From Pararge aegeria (lineage: Eukaryota; Arthropoda; Insecta; Lepidoptera; Nymphalidae), in contig NC_053205.1 in NCBI RefSeq assembly GCF_905163445.1, positions 4,921,001 through 4,985,000 on the forward strand: a DNA stretch of 64,000 bases, given 5' to 3'. A model generated the notes under the pieces. It was given only the letters and a program-made list of their open reading frames with translations. It did not search any database and was not told where the DNA came from. Made by a program: the position numbers and the translations under genes. Below, one piece after another: positions 10,935 through 22,910 of this stretch (position 1 is its first letter; each line of letters opens with the position of its first letter).

Positions 10935-11487
10935 GATCGTTGCGCATGTGAACGAAACGAACGACCGTCCACGGCTGAGTCCTGCGTACACTGCGCGCCC
11001 CTTTGTGTTCGTACTAAAAACCGACAAATCTCGGATCGAGCCGCGCACAAGTTGTAACGCTCGGAACGTGCGCGACCCAGGCGCAGTACGTGCGCGCGAG
11101 GCGTCCACAGTATGGGAATTCTGTTACATTACATGATACATTGCAGCAATGTGGACCTCAAATTCTTACATTGCATGTTGCATTACATGTTGCATTGCAC
11201 CAATCTGTACCCACCTTAATTGTGTATTCGGTGTGTAGCCCTAAGGCCCTAACATAAGGAGCGTTGTCCGTCGTTATGTCGTCGTCGGGGTCGTCAAGGA
11301 CGTGTCTGGGTCGTCTCCTATTAGGATTGACGTTTGGATTGGGCGTGTAAGAACACGCCTTCACCACTAAGAGCCTGTCCAGATGAGGCGTTTTACGCGC
11401 GAGTGAACTCGCGCGTTTCAATTTATATTGCGTCCAGATATCACGTGTTACGCGCGTTCCTACGCTGGGAGGCATTCAGTTATAAAC

Positions 11488-13996
11488 ATGGACTCGGACA
11501 CAGCGGTTGTGTTGTGGCTTGCATACTGTCGATGGAAACGTCGTAAACGAAGAGAAAGTCGACGATTTAACGTGCATCCAATTCTACGTGACAGAATGAC
11601 GCATAGTATGTTCATAACATTATATCCAAAGCTCAGAGAACACAGCGAAAAATTTTTCAACTACTTTCGAATGTCAATAACATCTTTTGATGATTTACTG
11701 GAAATTATTCAAGAAGATTTAACTCCATGTCAAAATTATGTGGTACGGGATACTGTTTCTGCAGAAGAAAAACTCGTGATTACTTTAAGGTAAGTGATAA
11801 TTTTTATTGTTTTATTATAAAATGTATGAATAATAGTTTTGTAATTTAGAGGTACTTAATACTTTTAATTATTTTAATATCAACCTAACTTTTGTACTTT
11901 TGACGTAAGAAAGAATCAATTTAACAAAAAATTATGAATCATTAAAAAACATTCTAACAAACTAGTAGGTTATTTAACCTTAATTAATTATTGTATAGCT
12001 CCATTAATTCAGATTCTTGCGAATCTTGTGTAGATGCCGGTGATGGTGTTGTTGGAAGAGTGTTTTGGGCGAGAGTATTCCGTGGCGTAGTGAAATAACC
12101 TCGATTATAAGTTGCAGGGGACAACGAAGATGTTAAAGATTCTGTTGTGTTATATCCTGTTTCTTCAAAATAATCTCTCTGTCCACGTTGTGTTAGCCCT
12201 ACTTGGTAATGATATTGTGTAGAAGGTTGGTAGGCAGATCGAACAGCTGAAGGTTTATCATACATGGTTTGTTGAGCTTGAAGCACTTTCATTAATTCAA
12301 TTTTTGTTTGAAGTCTGTTTTCCTCTGGTATTTTAATAAGCTCCTTGTGTAATGACATGCAGAATAATTTGTCATCATCTGACTCCATTTGGTTTGATGT
12401 CTGTGGCTGATTTCTAGATGTTAAATTTTTGTTTATGATGGCGAGAAATTCTTCATCAGCTGCGTTCAGCTTTTTTTTTCTTTTTCACCTGACTAAGCGG
12501 AGGTCTCATTACATCTTCCCCATCGCCAGAAAATTCTTGTTCTTCAGCTGTTACAGACGTGGTGTTGATATTGCTTTCAGTAGCTTTATTCCGTGTCGAT
12601 CGTTCGAGGAACATCAAACGTTCAAAATAAATATATTTGGCTTTGCTGGAGGCTCCTGATCCAGACGGTGTGGTTTTCATCTTCTTCATTTCTCTAACAA
12701 AGCCATCACGCAATCCTTTCCACTTCTTTTGCAATGAAATGCCTGAAATCAATAATAAACGTATTGAAATGGTCAAAAGAAATATTTATGTTTGTATATG
12801 TATAATTTTTTGTATCTACAAAATAAATAGAAAAATACAATTACAAATAGTGCTATTTAAAGGGTGACCGGTAATTCAACCTATTCCTTGAAGGAGGTTA
12901 AACTAGGGATCATTTGCCACAAATTAACCCATATCTCCCAGTTGATAAAGGTTAATTTGTGGCAAATGATCCCTATTTTAACCTTCTTCAAGGAATAGGT
13001 CAAATTACTGGTCACTCTGTATGCAGACATGCATATAAATACATGAATATAAATAAATACTGTACATATTATAAGAATTTAATGGACAATATTTAATAAT
13101 ATTAACTTTTTTTCAGATATTTGGCCACAGGATGTTATTTTGCGGACCTGCATTATGCCTACAGACTAGGAAAGTCTACAGTTATCGGAATAGTACAGAA
13201 AACCTGTTACGTTATGTGGCAAAAACTACAAAATATAGTAATGAGAGAACCCACGAAGGCTGAATGGGAAGAGATTTCAAAACAGTTTCAAAAATATGCA
13301 AATTTCCCAAATTGCATCGGTGCCATCGACGGCAAGCATATCCGTATTATAAAACCCAACGATTCTGGGTCTCTTTTTTATAACTATAAAAATTATTTTT
13401 CGACTGTTTTACTGGCTGTATGCGATGCAAATTATTGTTTTATTTCAGTAGACATCGGCGCATATGGAAAAAGTAACGACTCCTCAATTTTTAAAGACTC
13501 AGTTTTGTATAAAAAACTTGTCGAGAAAACTTTAGATATTCCAGATCCAAAGCCAATATCGCAAACAGATTCAACTCCCTTACCCCATGTGATAGTAGGA
13601 GATGAAGCGTTCAGTCTGTCTGAAAACATTATGCGCCCTTATTGCGGTAAATCTCTAACAATCAAGAAAAAAATATTCAACTACCGCTTATCCAGAGCCC
13701 GGCGTTACATTGAATGTTGCTTTGGTATCTTGGTAAATAAATGGAGAGTTTTTCATAGACCGTTGAATGTAGACTTAGAGTTTGCAGAAAACATAATTAA
13801 AGCTTGTTGTGTTCTTCATAATTACGTCAGGTTAAGGGATGGTTATAGGTATGACCACACTCTGTACGAAACATCTTTGAATAGTTTGAACACTGAGGTA
13901 GTAAGGCCTAATGCAAGATCGCGAAATACAAGAGACAAATTCGCGGATTATTTTGTTAACGAAGGCAAACTCCCTTGGCAAGATAAAATGCTATAG
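11488..13996 (+). CDS. H4 PIF/Harbinger transposase (DDE)
   Basis: Exons 11488-11789 (donor AG/GTAAGT) and 13117-13996 (acceptor TTTCAG) give 393 aa. The intron is at phase 2 inside the codon just before YLATG, not after the IVPETC region as in H1, H2, H3 and H5. DDE residues are in GAIDGKHI, VGDEAF and RARRYIECCFGIL (Glu before CC). It ends in PWQDKML. With H6 it forms a second subgroup. All motifs are intact, so it may be active. Confidence 0.92.
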
Positions 13997-14229
13997 TAAA
14001 ATTAATGTTATCTAAGAAATAATATTATTAAATAAACTATCGTTTACTTACCTAAAGCTTTTTTCTTTTCTTGGGAATCGCCAGGTTCACAAAAAATTTC
14101 GACTATTTCTTCCCAGTTCCTACGTTTTATTACTCTATTGGAATAGTCTGAAGATTCCATATCCCATATGGCTACTCTTTTTTCAATTTCGTCTATAAAA
14201 AGTTCAGTATCGAAGTTATCACGCTCCAT
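11984..14229 (-). pseudogene. H4 MADF-domain accessory gene with frameshift
   Basis: Exon 1 runs 14229-14052 (donor GTAAG) and exon 2 starts at 12742 (acceptor TTTCAG). MADF features: FIDEIEKRVAIWDMESSDYS, then ISLQKKWKGLRDGFVREMKK and GASSKAKYIYFERLMFL. A nine-base homopolymer (12471-12479) shifts the frame. The remaining C-terminal half (acidic DDDKLF helix, Tyr/Ser/Thr-rich tail ending SELMELYNN) is open to 11984. One base in the homopolymer decides whether the gene is functional; a read error is possible. An upstream ATG at 14244 is also in frame. Confidence 0.8.
12861..13018. mobile_element. Foldback MITE-like element in H4 intron
   Basis: The two halves are near-perfect inverted copies: the left arm starts AGGGTGACCGGTAATTCAAC, and the right arm ends in its complement with a few mismatches. 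The arms cover almost the whole 158 bp. No coding capacity and no clear target duplication. Confidence 0.75.
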
Positions 14230-14485
14230 TTTTAGTACGTCCACTCGCTACAGATTCGCGCGTAGTACTGGACGCAGTAACGGCGTTCGAGTACCTCGAC
14301 TCGCGCGTTCTACGCGCGTAGAACGCGCGAGTCGAGAGTCTCGCTCGTTACCGGCGTTTTACGCGCGAGTGAGGAAACGCGCGTCATCATCTGGACGGAA
14401 TATATGTAGCTGTAGTATCTCGGGAACGCGCGAGTGTCTACGCGCGCGTCGACTCGCGCGTAAAACGCCTCATCTGGACAGGCTC

Positions 14486-15229
14486 TAACGGGTTGGGATG
14501 AGACTCGGTTCTCTTAAAGTAACTTTTAGAGAGCCGTTTGAAATAACTAGCTATCGTAGGGAGGTCTAGGTCCCTATGAAGGTCCGAGTTGCGCACGAAC
14601 CACGGGCAGTTGGTGGCCATGCGCATGAATTTGTTTTGCAGCTTTTGTAAGCTGCTAAACGATCTGTGCGGGAGATGTGCAAACACGGGACTCGCGTAGG
14701 TCATTATAGGGCGAATACAGATTTTATACAAGGTGACCTTGTGTCTGAGGGACACTTTTGCCGCTAATCATAGGGTAGAGACGACTTAGCACAAACGCGG
14801 CCTTTTTACGGACCCTGCGAATGTGCGCTGCGAAGCTCATATGCTTATCGAAGGTGACTCCTAGGTACTTGACTTTATCTTGCCAAGGACGGGGCGCCCG
14901 TAGAGGGTTATCTGTTTGCGATTCCATAGGGGATACCTTCTGAAACCAGAGAAGAGCACCGCTGCGCTCTTCTCCGGGTTCACCTCGATCCTCCAACGCT
15001 GGAACCAATCGCCTAGGCGGTCGGCCGCGTTCTGGAGGCGAGACCTAATGGTGTTGGGATTAATGTCTGTGGCGTAGACGGCGGTGTCGTCCGCGAATTG
15101 GGCGATGTGGACTTTGTGAAAGTCCTGTGGAATGTCGCTAGTGAAGAGTGCATAGAGTAAGGGGGAGAGCGAGGAGCCCTGAGGGACTCCCGCTCTTATC
15201 GGCCTGGCAGTGGATAACGTACCGTCTAT
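14486..15229 (-). pseudogene. Jockey ORF2: reverse transcriptase palm/thumb and C-terminus
   Basis: Minus-strand segment with IRAGVPQGSSLSPLLYALF, the catalytic FADD box (IAQFADDTAVYA), the KYLGVTFDKHMSF thumb motif and the CIRPIMTYASPVF / PWFVRNSDLHRDLDLP tail. It is spread over three frames (breaks near 14870 and 14740), so it is dead. It continues toward the 3' end at 11370-11220 and 8074-8026, across H4 and H3. Its upstream part is at 19658, across the RTE insertion. Confidence 0.85.
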
Positions 15230-15245
15230 TATTATTATTATTATA

Positions 15246-16079
15246 GCCTCTTTATTTCCATAATACATTTTTGACAATTATTAATACATTATAATATATG
15301 CATGTGCTAAAAAAATATAAAGAATGGAAGACCCAGGTATTCAGATATTCACTATAATACCCACAATGTTCAGGATGGCACTTAGATCTTTCATTAATTA
15401 ACAGTATTATTGAAGCTAAATACCTAGTTTCTTAGCAGTACTTATTTATTCTCATGACTATTATTCTTCCTTCCTATTAAGGTATTAAATTTATAAAAGA
15501 CATCATTAAATCCCACCAACCTGCTTTAGAGCAGTGTTGTGGGTCTGTACTCTATAAACCTGACTTCCCAAGGAGTGAAATAAAACAACTGGACTGACTC
15601 TAATACTGTATATTAGGCTTCTCTATAATTCATATTACTTGTTACCTTCAAATGACTCTACTACCAGTTCGGAATGCTGTCTTCGGCAGAGAAGACCACT
15701 GGCAAGAAACTCTACCGTTGCTCTTTTATTCAATCAATTAAAAAGACTTATAAACACAATTACAACATTGTAAGGGCACAATAACAACAGGGCCTAGCGT
15801 TATATGTAATAACGCTAGGCCCTTTGATACAAGACATATTTTAAGACAGTTAAAACATAACTACTATGATCACTTATAACATCAGGACTTTTGGAACAAG
15901 TTGTTTGTATAGAGCAACCTCTGCTACATAAACTGTGTGTGTAAAATAATGCTAGGGCTCCATATATGATACCAATAAATAACCCAAAGGATGAGATATA
16001 CTTATCTGATGCAACATCAGGTACAACCATAGTACCAACAACTTTTAACAACTTATCTCAACTCCATCACCAGTATATA
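15246..16079. other. RTE 3' UTR, part 1
   Basis: About 830 bp between the AAT tail and the mariner. One minus-strand open frame of 78 codons (16051-15815) has no recognisable motif and no codon-like bias. A strong hairpin lies at 15789-15823. Otherwise no feature seen. Confidence 0.5.
15789..15823. repeat. Perfect 15-bp hairpin in RTE 3' UTR
   Basis: Arms 15789-15803 and 15809-15823 (AGGGCCTAGCGTTAT and its complement) with a 5-base loop. It is GC-rich in an AT-rich surrounding. Confidence 0.7.
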
Positions 16080-17370
16080 TTGGGTTGTTCGGAAAGTCAT
16101 TTCGTTTTTTTTGGGGAACATGAAAGACAGTTTTCGTATAATGAATAAATATTTTATTAAATTATATATTGGCCATTCTGGTCCAACACCTTTTGCCATC
16201 TTTCTGGCAGTAACATAATTCCCCTCTCATAAAAGTTTTTGTCCTTGCTGGCAAAAAACTCGTCCAGGTGGTTTTTGACATCTTCATTTGAGGTAAAGGT
16301 TTTGCCATCCAAAAAATTTTGCAGGGACCGGAACAAATAGTAGTCGGAAGGTGCCAGATCTGGAGAATATGGTGGATGTTGCAGTACGTCCCATTCAAGC
16401 TGTAAAAGTTTTTGGCGAGTGACCAAACTTGTGTGAGGTCTCGCATTATCCTGGTGGAACACTACACCCTTCCTGTTGATTAATTCGGGCCTCTTCTCTT
16501 TAAGTGAATCATTCAATTTGTCCAGCTGATGACAATAGACTTCTGAATTAATCGTTGTATTGTCCGGCAAAAGCTCAAAAAAAACGATTCCTTTGACATC
16601 CCACCAAACGGAGAGCATCACCTTTTTTTGGTGAATGTTGGCTTTTTCAAAGCGTGCTTTGAGCCGGTTCATCTTTTCTGCTCCATGACCTCTTGCGTTT
16701 AACATTGTTGTATACAACCCATTTTTCGTCCCCAGTAATAATCCGCTTCAAAAATGGATCATTTTCTAGACGTTTGAGGAGCGAATCACACGCGTCAACA
16801 CGACGACACAAATTTCGCTCGGTAAGGACATGGGGCACCCACACATCGAGCTTAGAGGTTAAGTCCATGCCTTTCAAATGGCCATAAACAGTTGAATTCG
16901 ACAAATTTAACCTCTCACCGATCTCTCGTGTGGTGATTCGCCGATTTGCATCAACTAATGCCTTTATCGCATCTTTGTCAGCTTCGACCGGCCTTCCAGA
17001 CCGTGGTGCATCTTCGACATCAAAATTGCCGGATCGAAATTTTGCAAACCAGTTCTGGCACTGGCGTACTGTTAACACGCCTTCTCCATACACATCCGTC
17101 AATTTTTTTCTCGCTTGGACAGCATTTTTACCTTTTCTGAAGTTAAAAAGTAAAATATGACGAAAATGCTGCTTATTGCTCTCCATATTTAAAAGGGCAC
17201 CAACCAAAAACTACTGGGTAGAATTAATAGAACTTTTTCACACACAAGCCTTGCAATATCAGCTCTCAAGACATATAATGGTTATGGGGCTTAAGTGTGA
17301 AGTTAGTTTCGAAAAAACGTAATTAAGTCCTCTGGCGGGAAAAAACGAAATGACTTTCCGAACAACCTAA
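16080..17370 (-). mobile_element. mariner element
   Basis: 1291 bp with about 30-bp terminal inverted repeats (TTGGGTTGTTCGGAAAGTCA and TTAGGTTGTTCGGAAAGTCA) and TA duplications at 16078-16079 and 17371-17372. It is inserted in the 3' UTR of the RTE element. Confidence 0.95.
16157..17186 (-). pseudogene. mariner transposase with one frameshift
   Basis: The ATG at 17186 starts the MESNKQHFRHI paired-HTH domain (SGRPVEADKD linker). The catalytic core follows: first Asp in ITGDEKWVVY, second in FHQDNARPH, third in PYSPDLAPSDYYLF, spaced D34D as in mariners. The frame breaks at about 16650-16690 between EPAQ and QKKVMLSVWW and then runs to the normal stop at 16157. Length is the usual 345 or so codons. 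One indel inactivates it. Confidence 0.93.
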
Positions 17371-17773
17371 TACAACTCTTGTTCCGCCACAACAGTATTT
17401 CGTTACGTTTATCGTTTCCATTATAAATCATCTATTCCCAATTTGTAACGTTCTATCCACAATACTTTACTTAATCACCTTTTCTCAATTCATTACTTTA
17501 AATCCGTCCTCACTTTTCTTTCCCGCCAATCTAACTTGTCAAACTCGCGTCTCCCGCCATAGATCCTATATTTTTCTTTGACAGTCTACTAAAGGCCATT
17601 ATTCTATTTTCTATACACTTTCAATGAGTATACAAACTATGATTTGTTGATATATTTAATATAATCATCGGGTTTATCATAGATAAAGTGCTATAATTCC
17701 CTATTTCCTAACACATGCATAAAAATGATATCTATATATATATATATTAAATTCTTAGTTATAAATAATAAAA
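17371..17773. other. RTE 3' UTR, part 2
   Basis: AT-rich sequence between the mariner and the RTE stop codon. Contains a short (TA)n run near 17738-17750. No gene seen. Confidence 0.5.
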
Positions 17774-19639
17774 TCAATTTTCACTATGGACCCCTATACG
17801 GGTGAAGGCCTCCTCCATTTTTCCCCACGACTGTCTGTCCTTTGCTTTAGTTAACCAATATTCACCGGCTTTTCTTATTATTTCGTCAACCCATCTTTCT
17901 TTCGGTCTACCTCTTTTCCTTTTGCTTGTTGGACCTTGCCAGGTGGTTACTCTATTTGTCCATTTTTCCTTGTCCATACGTGCAATATGACCCGCCCATT
18001 TCCATTTTAGTTTTTGAGAATGTTCTAAAGCATCTATTATTTTTGTTGTTTTTCTTATTTCTGTATTTCTTATTCTGTGTATTCGTTTTATATTCAGCAA
18101 ACTCCTTTCCATCGCTCTCTGACATACTTGTATTTTATTTTTAGTTTTATTATTATAAATCCATGTTTGGCAGCCATACGTAAGACAGGGTAATAAACAA
18201 GAGTCCATTATTTTTTTCTTTAGCTTTAAAGGGATTTTTGACTTTAAAGTTTCTTTATTGCTCCAGAATTTATTCCAAGTTATGTTAACTCGTCTTTTAA
18301 CTTCATCTTCGAGTCTGGTCTTAGAGAAAGATATTAGTTGTCCCAGGTAAACATAGCTTAGAACGTATTCTAAGGTGTTGTTATTAACCTTTATCGGTAT
18401 AACTTGGTGATTTGTCATGACCTTGGTTTTCAGAGTATTTAGTTCTAAGCCGATCGTATTGCTGACATTATTTAGTTCATTAATCATTTCCTGTAATTGA
18501 GATGCTGTTTCAGAGAAGAGTATGATGTCATCTGCAAATCGGAGATTACTGAGTAGTTTCCCATTAATATTGATTCCTTTTCTATCCCAGTTTAAAGTTT
18601 TCATTATACTTTGGAGCACAGTTATAAAAATTCTAGGCGAGAGGGGGTCACCCTGTCTGGCGCCTCTACAAATGTCTATTTCAGGGCCATGTCTCTCTAA
18701 CTTTACGCGGCTTTTGCTTTTGCAGTATATGTCCTTTATGAGATCTATAGTTTCCGATGGTACCTCGCACTCCTGTAGAGCCTTCCATATGCTTTTATGT
18801 GATATAGAGTCGAAGGCTTTGGCATAGTCAATAAAAGCTAGGTAGAGTGGTCTATTTTGCTCTATATATTTCTCTATTATCAAATTTAAAGTGTGGATGT
18901 GATCTGTTGTTGAGAAGTTTTTTTTGAAGCCTGCTTGTTCCGGTGGTTGAAACTTCTCTGTGAATATTGCAAGGCGGTTCTCAAGACAAGAAGCAAATAA
19001 TTTGTACATGTTTGGTTGTAGGCTTATTGGTCTGTAGTTACTAATATTGGCAGGGTCTCCTTTCTTATAAAGCAGGATTATATCAGATTGTGCCCATTCG
19101 TTGGGTATTGTTCTGTCATTTAAAATCTTGTTAAATAAAGTTGTTATATATGGCGCTAGTATAATTTTTCCCAATTTTAGTGCTTCATTTGGAATTCCAT
19201 CGGGTCCGTTGCTTTTGTCGGTTTTTAGCGATTCAATTTTTTTTGTTAACTCATGTGTAGAGAATCTATCAAGAGTAGTAGAGTTCTGGTTGGTCGTTTC
19301 GAGTTCAGTGGGAGCATCTTTTGACGAGTATAAGTTGCGGAAAAATTTTGTTGCGTTTTCTAATATTTTAAATCTTGTTGATATTTTCGTGCCAGTTATA
19401 TCTTCTTTTATATAAGGTATCCAATGTTTCGAGGTATCAAGATTTTTGAGACCTCTCTTTAAACTTCCGGTTGATTCAAGATGTGTTTTTATTTCCTTTA
19501 TTCTGCGTTCCAGGCGATCCCGTTTCAATAATTTGTAGATGTTTTTGTAGAGTTGTACGTTCAACTTTTTCTTGTTTTGTCAGATTTTTCTTCCGAGTTA
19601 ATAAATTTCTTCTTTCGATAAGACATTTTATTTGTACAG
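17774..19639 (-). CDS. RTE ORF2 fragment: reverse transcriptase
   Basis: Open from the truncation point at 19639 to the stop at 17774 with no internal stop. Ordered motifs: DKSNGPDGIPNEALK (finger), PISLQPNMYKLFASCLENRL, FIDYAKAFDS (catalytic Asp), GARQGDPLSPRIF, LRFADDIILFSETASQL (catalytic FADD), then CLTYGCQTW, HIARMDKEKWTNRVT and the GRPKERWVDEI signature near the end that marks RTE-like insect elements. The N-terminal endonuclease is missing because of 5' truncation. The ATG-like start (TTG 19564) is not native. Confidence 0.92.
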
Positions 19640-19657
19640 GGATAACGTACCGTCTAT

Positions 19658-20926
19658 ACGGTAACGGAAAGTGCGGTTCGTGAGATAGTTCCTCAACAGG
19701 TGCACTAAATGGTGGAGCTTGTAAAGCAAGCCTTCGTGCCATACTCTGTCGAACGCTTTGGCCACGTCGAAGAATATAGCGCCGGTCGGAATGTAGCTCG
19801 TTAGGCTGTGGAACGCGTGTAGGACGTGTTCCGTGAATCGGTGCGCCTGATGGACGCAAGAGTGTTTGGCTCTGAAGCCGAATTGCTGGTCGTTGAGAAG
19901 CTTTCGCTCCTCTACGACTGCCTTTAATCTATTGAGAATTACCCGCTCAAACACCTTTGCCAGTGAGTTGAGTAGGCTTATGGGGCGATAGCTGGTGGGA
20001 AGATTGCGGGGTTTGCCCGGCTTCGGGATACCTATTACGTTTGCTTCTTTCCACGAGTCGGGAAAGTAGCAGTGTGCCAGGAATGTGTTGAAAATAACAA
20101 CCAGTAGGTTTATTATTTCACCGGGGAGTAATTTAAGCGTTTTGTTGTTGATGGAATCGGGACCGGGGGCTTTTTTACTGTGAAAGCCCTTGATAATCGT
20201 ATGAACCTCCTCGCAGGTCGTGGGTGAAAGAGGGTCACCATCGGGGGGCAGGGAGAAGAGTGTTTCAAATTCGCTTTCGACTTTCATCACTTGGGTCCTA
20301 TCTATTGAGATTGTGCTAGGGGAGAATTGTGCTTCTAAACTATCGGCCAAGCACTCGGCCTTATCGATATCGTCAAAGGCGGGCGGTTGGTCGGGTCTGA
20401 ATAACGGTGGGGTTGCTGCGACTCTATTACTCTTTGAGAGCGAACGGGCGAGCTTGTAGTACTCTACATGCGATGGCCTGAGCTCTCCCTAAAAGCGGTC
20501 CCATTTATCGTCGCGTAGTAACTTGAGGTTCTCCAAAAGTTCCCTTTGGGCCTTCCAGAGAAGTCTCAGGTTACGTCTGTTTGGACATTTGTCATGGGCT
20601 CTTTGAAGGCGGTTCTTGTTGGTGATCAACTGTCTAGCTTCGTCCGGGAGAGGCCTACGGACGGGTCCGATCGGCATTACCCGGGAGGAGATGCTGACAG
20701 AGTGACCGATGTGGTTAACCAGGTGCTGTGAGGCAGCACGGGCGTCTTCTAATGAATCTATGGTGTCAGGGATTCGAGAGAGATGCTGCGATTCTTTCGA
20801 CTTTAGATGCTCTGCGAGCGTCTTGTAGTCGATGATCGTTCGGGACGGGGGCGCCTCTGTAGGCAGGGGACCTAGCTGGAGCTGAACGGGACGGTGGTCT
20901 GAACATAGTTCGGATAACACTTCCAA
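19658..20926 (-). pseudogene. Jockey ORF2: linker and N-terminal reverse transcriptase
   Basis: Contains SDHRPV (end of endonuclease), a long linker and, after an in-frame TAG at about 20488, the RT fingers: SKKAPGPDSINNKTL, YRPISLLNSLAKVFERVIL, QFGFRAKHSC and the catalytic IFFDVAKAFDRVWHEGL. It stops at the RTE target site (19657), where the RT palm continues at 15229. The single TAG replaces what is likely a Leu codon between DRF and GEL. Confidence 0.87.
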
Positions 20927-21002
20927 AGAGTATACTTCCAGAGCGATATTCTTGAGAAGTGCTATGTCTAGTATGTCCGGTCGGTCGTTGGGTCTGTCGC
21001 TG

Positions 21003-21405
21003 TTAGGGACAGACCGGGGGTCGAATGTTGTTTACACTACTGTTCCAGTTAGTGTGTTTGGCATTGAAGTCTCCGGCCAAGATGACCGAGTCTCCTAGGG
21101 AGAGGAGTGCTCTAAGATCGCTCTCTAAGAGCAACTTTGTCGGGGGGAGATACACTGATGCTAGTATGATCGGCGGATGGCCGGTCATACCCACCTGACA
21201 TATTGAGACATCCATGTAGGGGAGAGCAGTGAAGAGCCCTTCTGTAGTAAATGGCAGTACCACCGAGCCTATTGGTGGTTCTGTCATTTCGGACTAGGTT
21301 ATAATTAGCGATTCGCGGATCGTTATTGCACGGTTTTAAAAAGGTCTCTTGCACTAAGAGGATATCGGGTTGGTGTCTAACTATAAAATCGCGGACTAGC
21401 GCCAT
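21003..21405 (-). pseudogene. Jockey ORF2: AP-type endonuclease fragment
   Basis: Motifs of an APE-like endonuclease: PDILLVQETFLKP (catalytic Glu), RNDRTTNRLGGTAIYYRR, and in a shifted frame ASVYLPPTKL...LAGDFNAKHTNWNS (catalytic Asp/Asn). Two overlapping frames show a frameshift near 21200 and another break before 20926. In living elements this domain nicks target DNA. Confidence 0.85.
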
Positions 21406-21478
21406 TTGATCGATAAGGCCGTTTGCGTTAAAGAAAGTAACGGCCAGGGAATGGGGTTTGAGTCTACCGTTTGTTGTA

Positions 21479-22910
21479 CTAGGCGTTGTTGATAATTTCT
21501 TGGACTCGCCTTATGGTGCTAAGTAAGCCTTGATAATTTTCATAGGCTCCTAATAGGTTTAACTTAGCCTCCGCATAGAAGGCTTTGATTTGTTCACCGT
21601 CGATTGAGTCGACGATGAACTGGGTTCCCTGCATTGCCGAGGCTCCGACAGGGAGAGAGTTCTGGGGACCGGCGGCGGACTCGGCCGCCGACGTCTGGGA
21701 GAGCAGTGAGGCTGCAGACGGGGGGGCTGACAAGGCCCCGGATGCCTGGGTGGCGGTGGTGAGGGGAGCTTTGTTCGCTCTATAAAGAGGTCTGTTCCAT
21801 GCACTGGTAGCTGGTACCGGTGCCGGAACGAAGACCTGTTCGGGCTGAGACCTAGCTGCGGCGGGTCTACGATCGTTCGAGTGACCCCTTCGCCTGGTCG
21901 TCCGAGGTGCCTTCGGGCAGCCGCGATAATTCGCGGGGTGCCCTTGGGTCCTGCAGAGTACGCAGCTAGGGGGCTCTTCGACGGTCCTATCCCGCCGGGA
22001 GCAGTCGGAGGTGCCGTGGTCGTCCAGGCACTTTACACAGCGGGGGCGGGCGAAGCAGTTCCTTGCGGAATGCCCGTAGAGCTGGCAACGATGGCATTGG
22101 CCGATCTTGCCGCGGTTGTTTGGCCGTTCGACATTAATGCCGGATAGCCTGCAGACGGTAGACAAGTTGTAAACTTGTTTACCTTCCGGTGTTAGTTCTA
22201 TAATGGCTAGAACCATGTCGTAGGGAGCCCCGTTGCGGGCGTTGTACAGCTTGTGTACTTCTAGGACGGGGATTTTCTGGACAGAAGGTCCTCTTTGATA
22301 TGTTCCGTGTTAATCTCCTTGGGAATCCCGCGGATGATTACACGAAGAAGTCTCTCCTCTTGGAGAGCGTAGGTGTGATAGCCTATTGATTGCTCTCTGA
22401 GGAGAGTGGTTAACTTCCGATGGTCGTCGCAGGACGGGCATTGCACCTTGAGCCAATGGCCGTGGAGCGGGCGGAGGAGAAACTAATTTCTCGCCCAGCG
22501 AGTTTTGGGAGGAGGTTAATCCACGCGAGTTTCTCTCTTATAAAGAGAGGTGGGACTTTTTCCCTAGCGGGTTCCTCCATGGGGGAGTCTTCGGACTCCT
22601 CCTCGGGGGTTGCCTGGGAGTTTGCATCCGGGTTGCGCGCGCGTTTAATTGGAACGGGTGTCGGGACGGGGTCGATGGTGACCTTCTACGTGGGGTTTCC
22701 TTTCGATTTAGAAGGTTTTAGTTTCCTCTTGTGGGAGACGGTGGTGAAGCCATCGTCTACCTCAGAAGAGGCTGGGGAGGTCGATTCTAAGGTTAGTAAC
22801 GGAGTTTCCTCCGCATTGCAGGGCATTGATTGCCCTGAAGGGGCTGGGGCCGCGGTTATTATGGGTCGGGCTAGTCGGGGGTCCCGGGGGGACGCCTGCG
22901 AGCTTATCAT
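21479..22910 (-). pseudogene. Jockey ORF1 (gag-like, zinc knuckles)
   Basis: The main frame 22216-21479 has three CCHC-type knuckles in a row (CHRCQLYGHSARNC, CVKCLDDHGTSDC, CVLCRTQGHPANYRGC) followed by a Pro/Ala/Ser-rich C-terminus, the usual Jockey ORF1 layout. Upstream pieces in other frames (22446-22261 with LRVIIRGIPKEI; 22910-22686 with DGFTTVSHKRK) are the N-terminal half, broken by at least two frameshifts. A further N-terminal stretch reaches 23037, where H5 begins. Confidence 0.85.

Larger units (their letters stand above)
8078..11216. mobile_element. PIF/Harbinger element H3
   Basis: Terminal inverted repeats start AGGTGGGTACAGATTGGTGC and continue with iterated CAACATGTAATG words. 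TAA duplications flank it at 8075-8077 and 11217-11219. Removing the element and one TAA restores the Jockey reading frame. It contains a transposase with one frameshift and an intact three-exon MADF gene. Confidence 0.93.
11371..14485. mobile_element. PIF/Harbinger element H4
   Basis: Terminal inverted repeats begin GAGCCTGTCCAGATGAGGCG, flanked by TAA at 11368-11370 and 14486-14488. Subterminal regions are packed with CGCGCGAGT/TACGCGCG words, including palindromes at 14300-14345. It interrupts Jockey ORF2 just after the WFVRN...DLDLP region. The transposase is intact; the MADF gene has one frameshift. A small foldback element sits in the shared intron. Confidence 0.93.
15230..19639 (-). 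mobile_element. RTE-type non-LTR retrotransposon, 5'-truncated
   Basis: Bounded by an 18-bp duplication (15212-15229 and 19640-19657) of Jockey sequence. The minus-strand 3' tail is a run of AAT repeats (15230-15245 on the plus strand reads ATTATT...). The element carries the C-terminal part of ORF2 and a long 3' UTR of about 1.25 kb, itself interrupted by a mariner. Confidence 0.88.

Noticed and set aside
15815..16051. 78-codon ORF in the RTE 3' UTR
   Set aside because: No motif, lies in a UTR with a hairpin, composition not protein-like.
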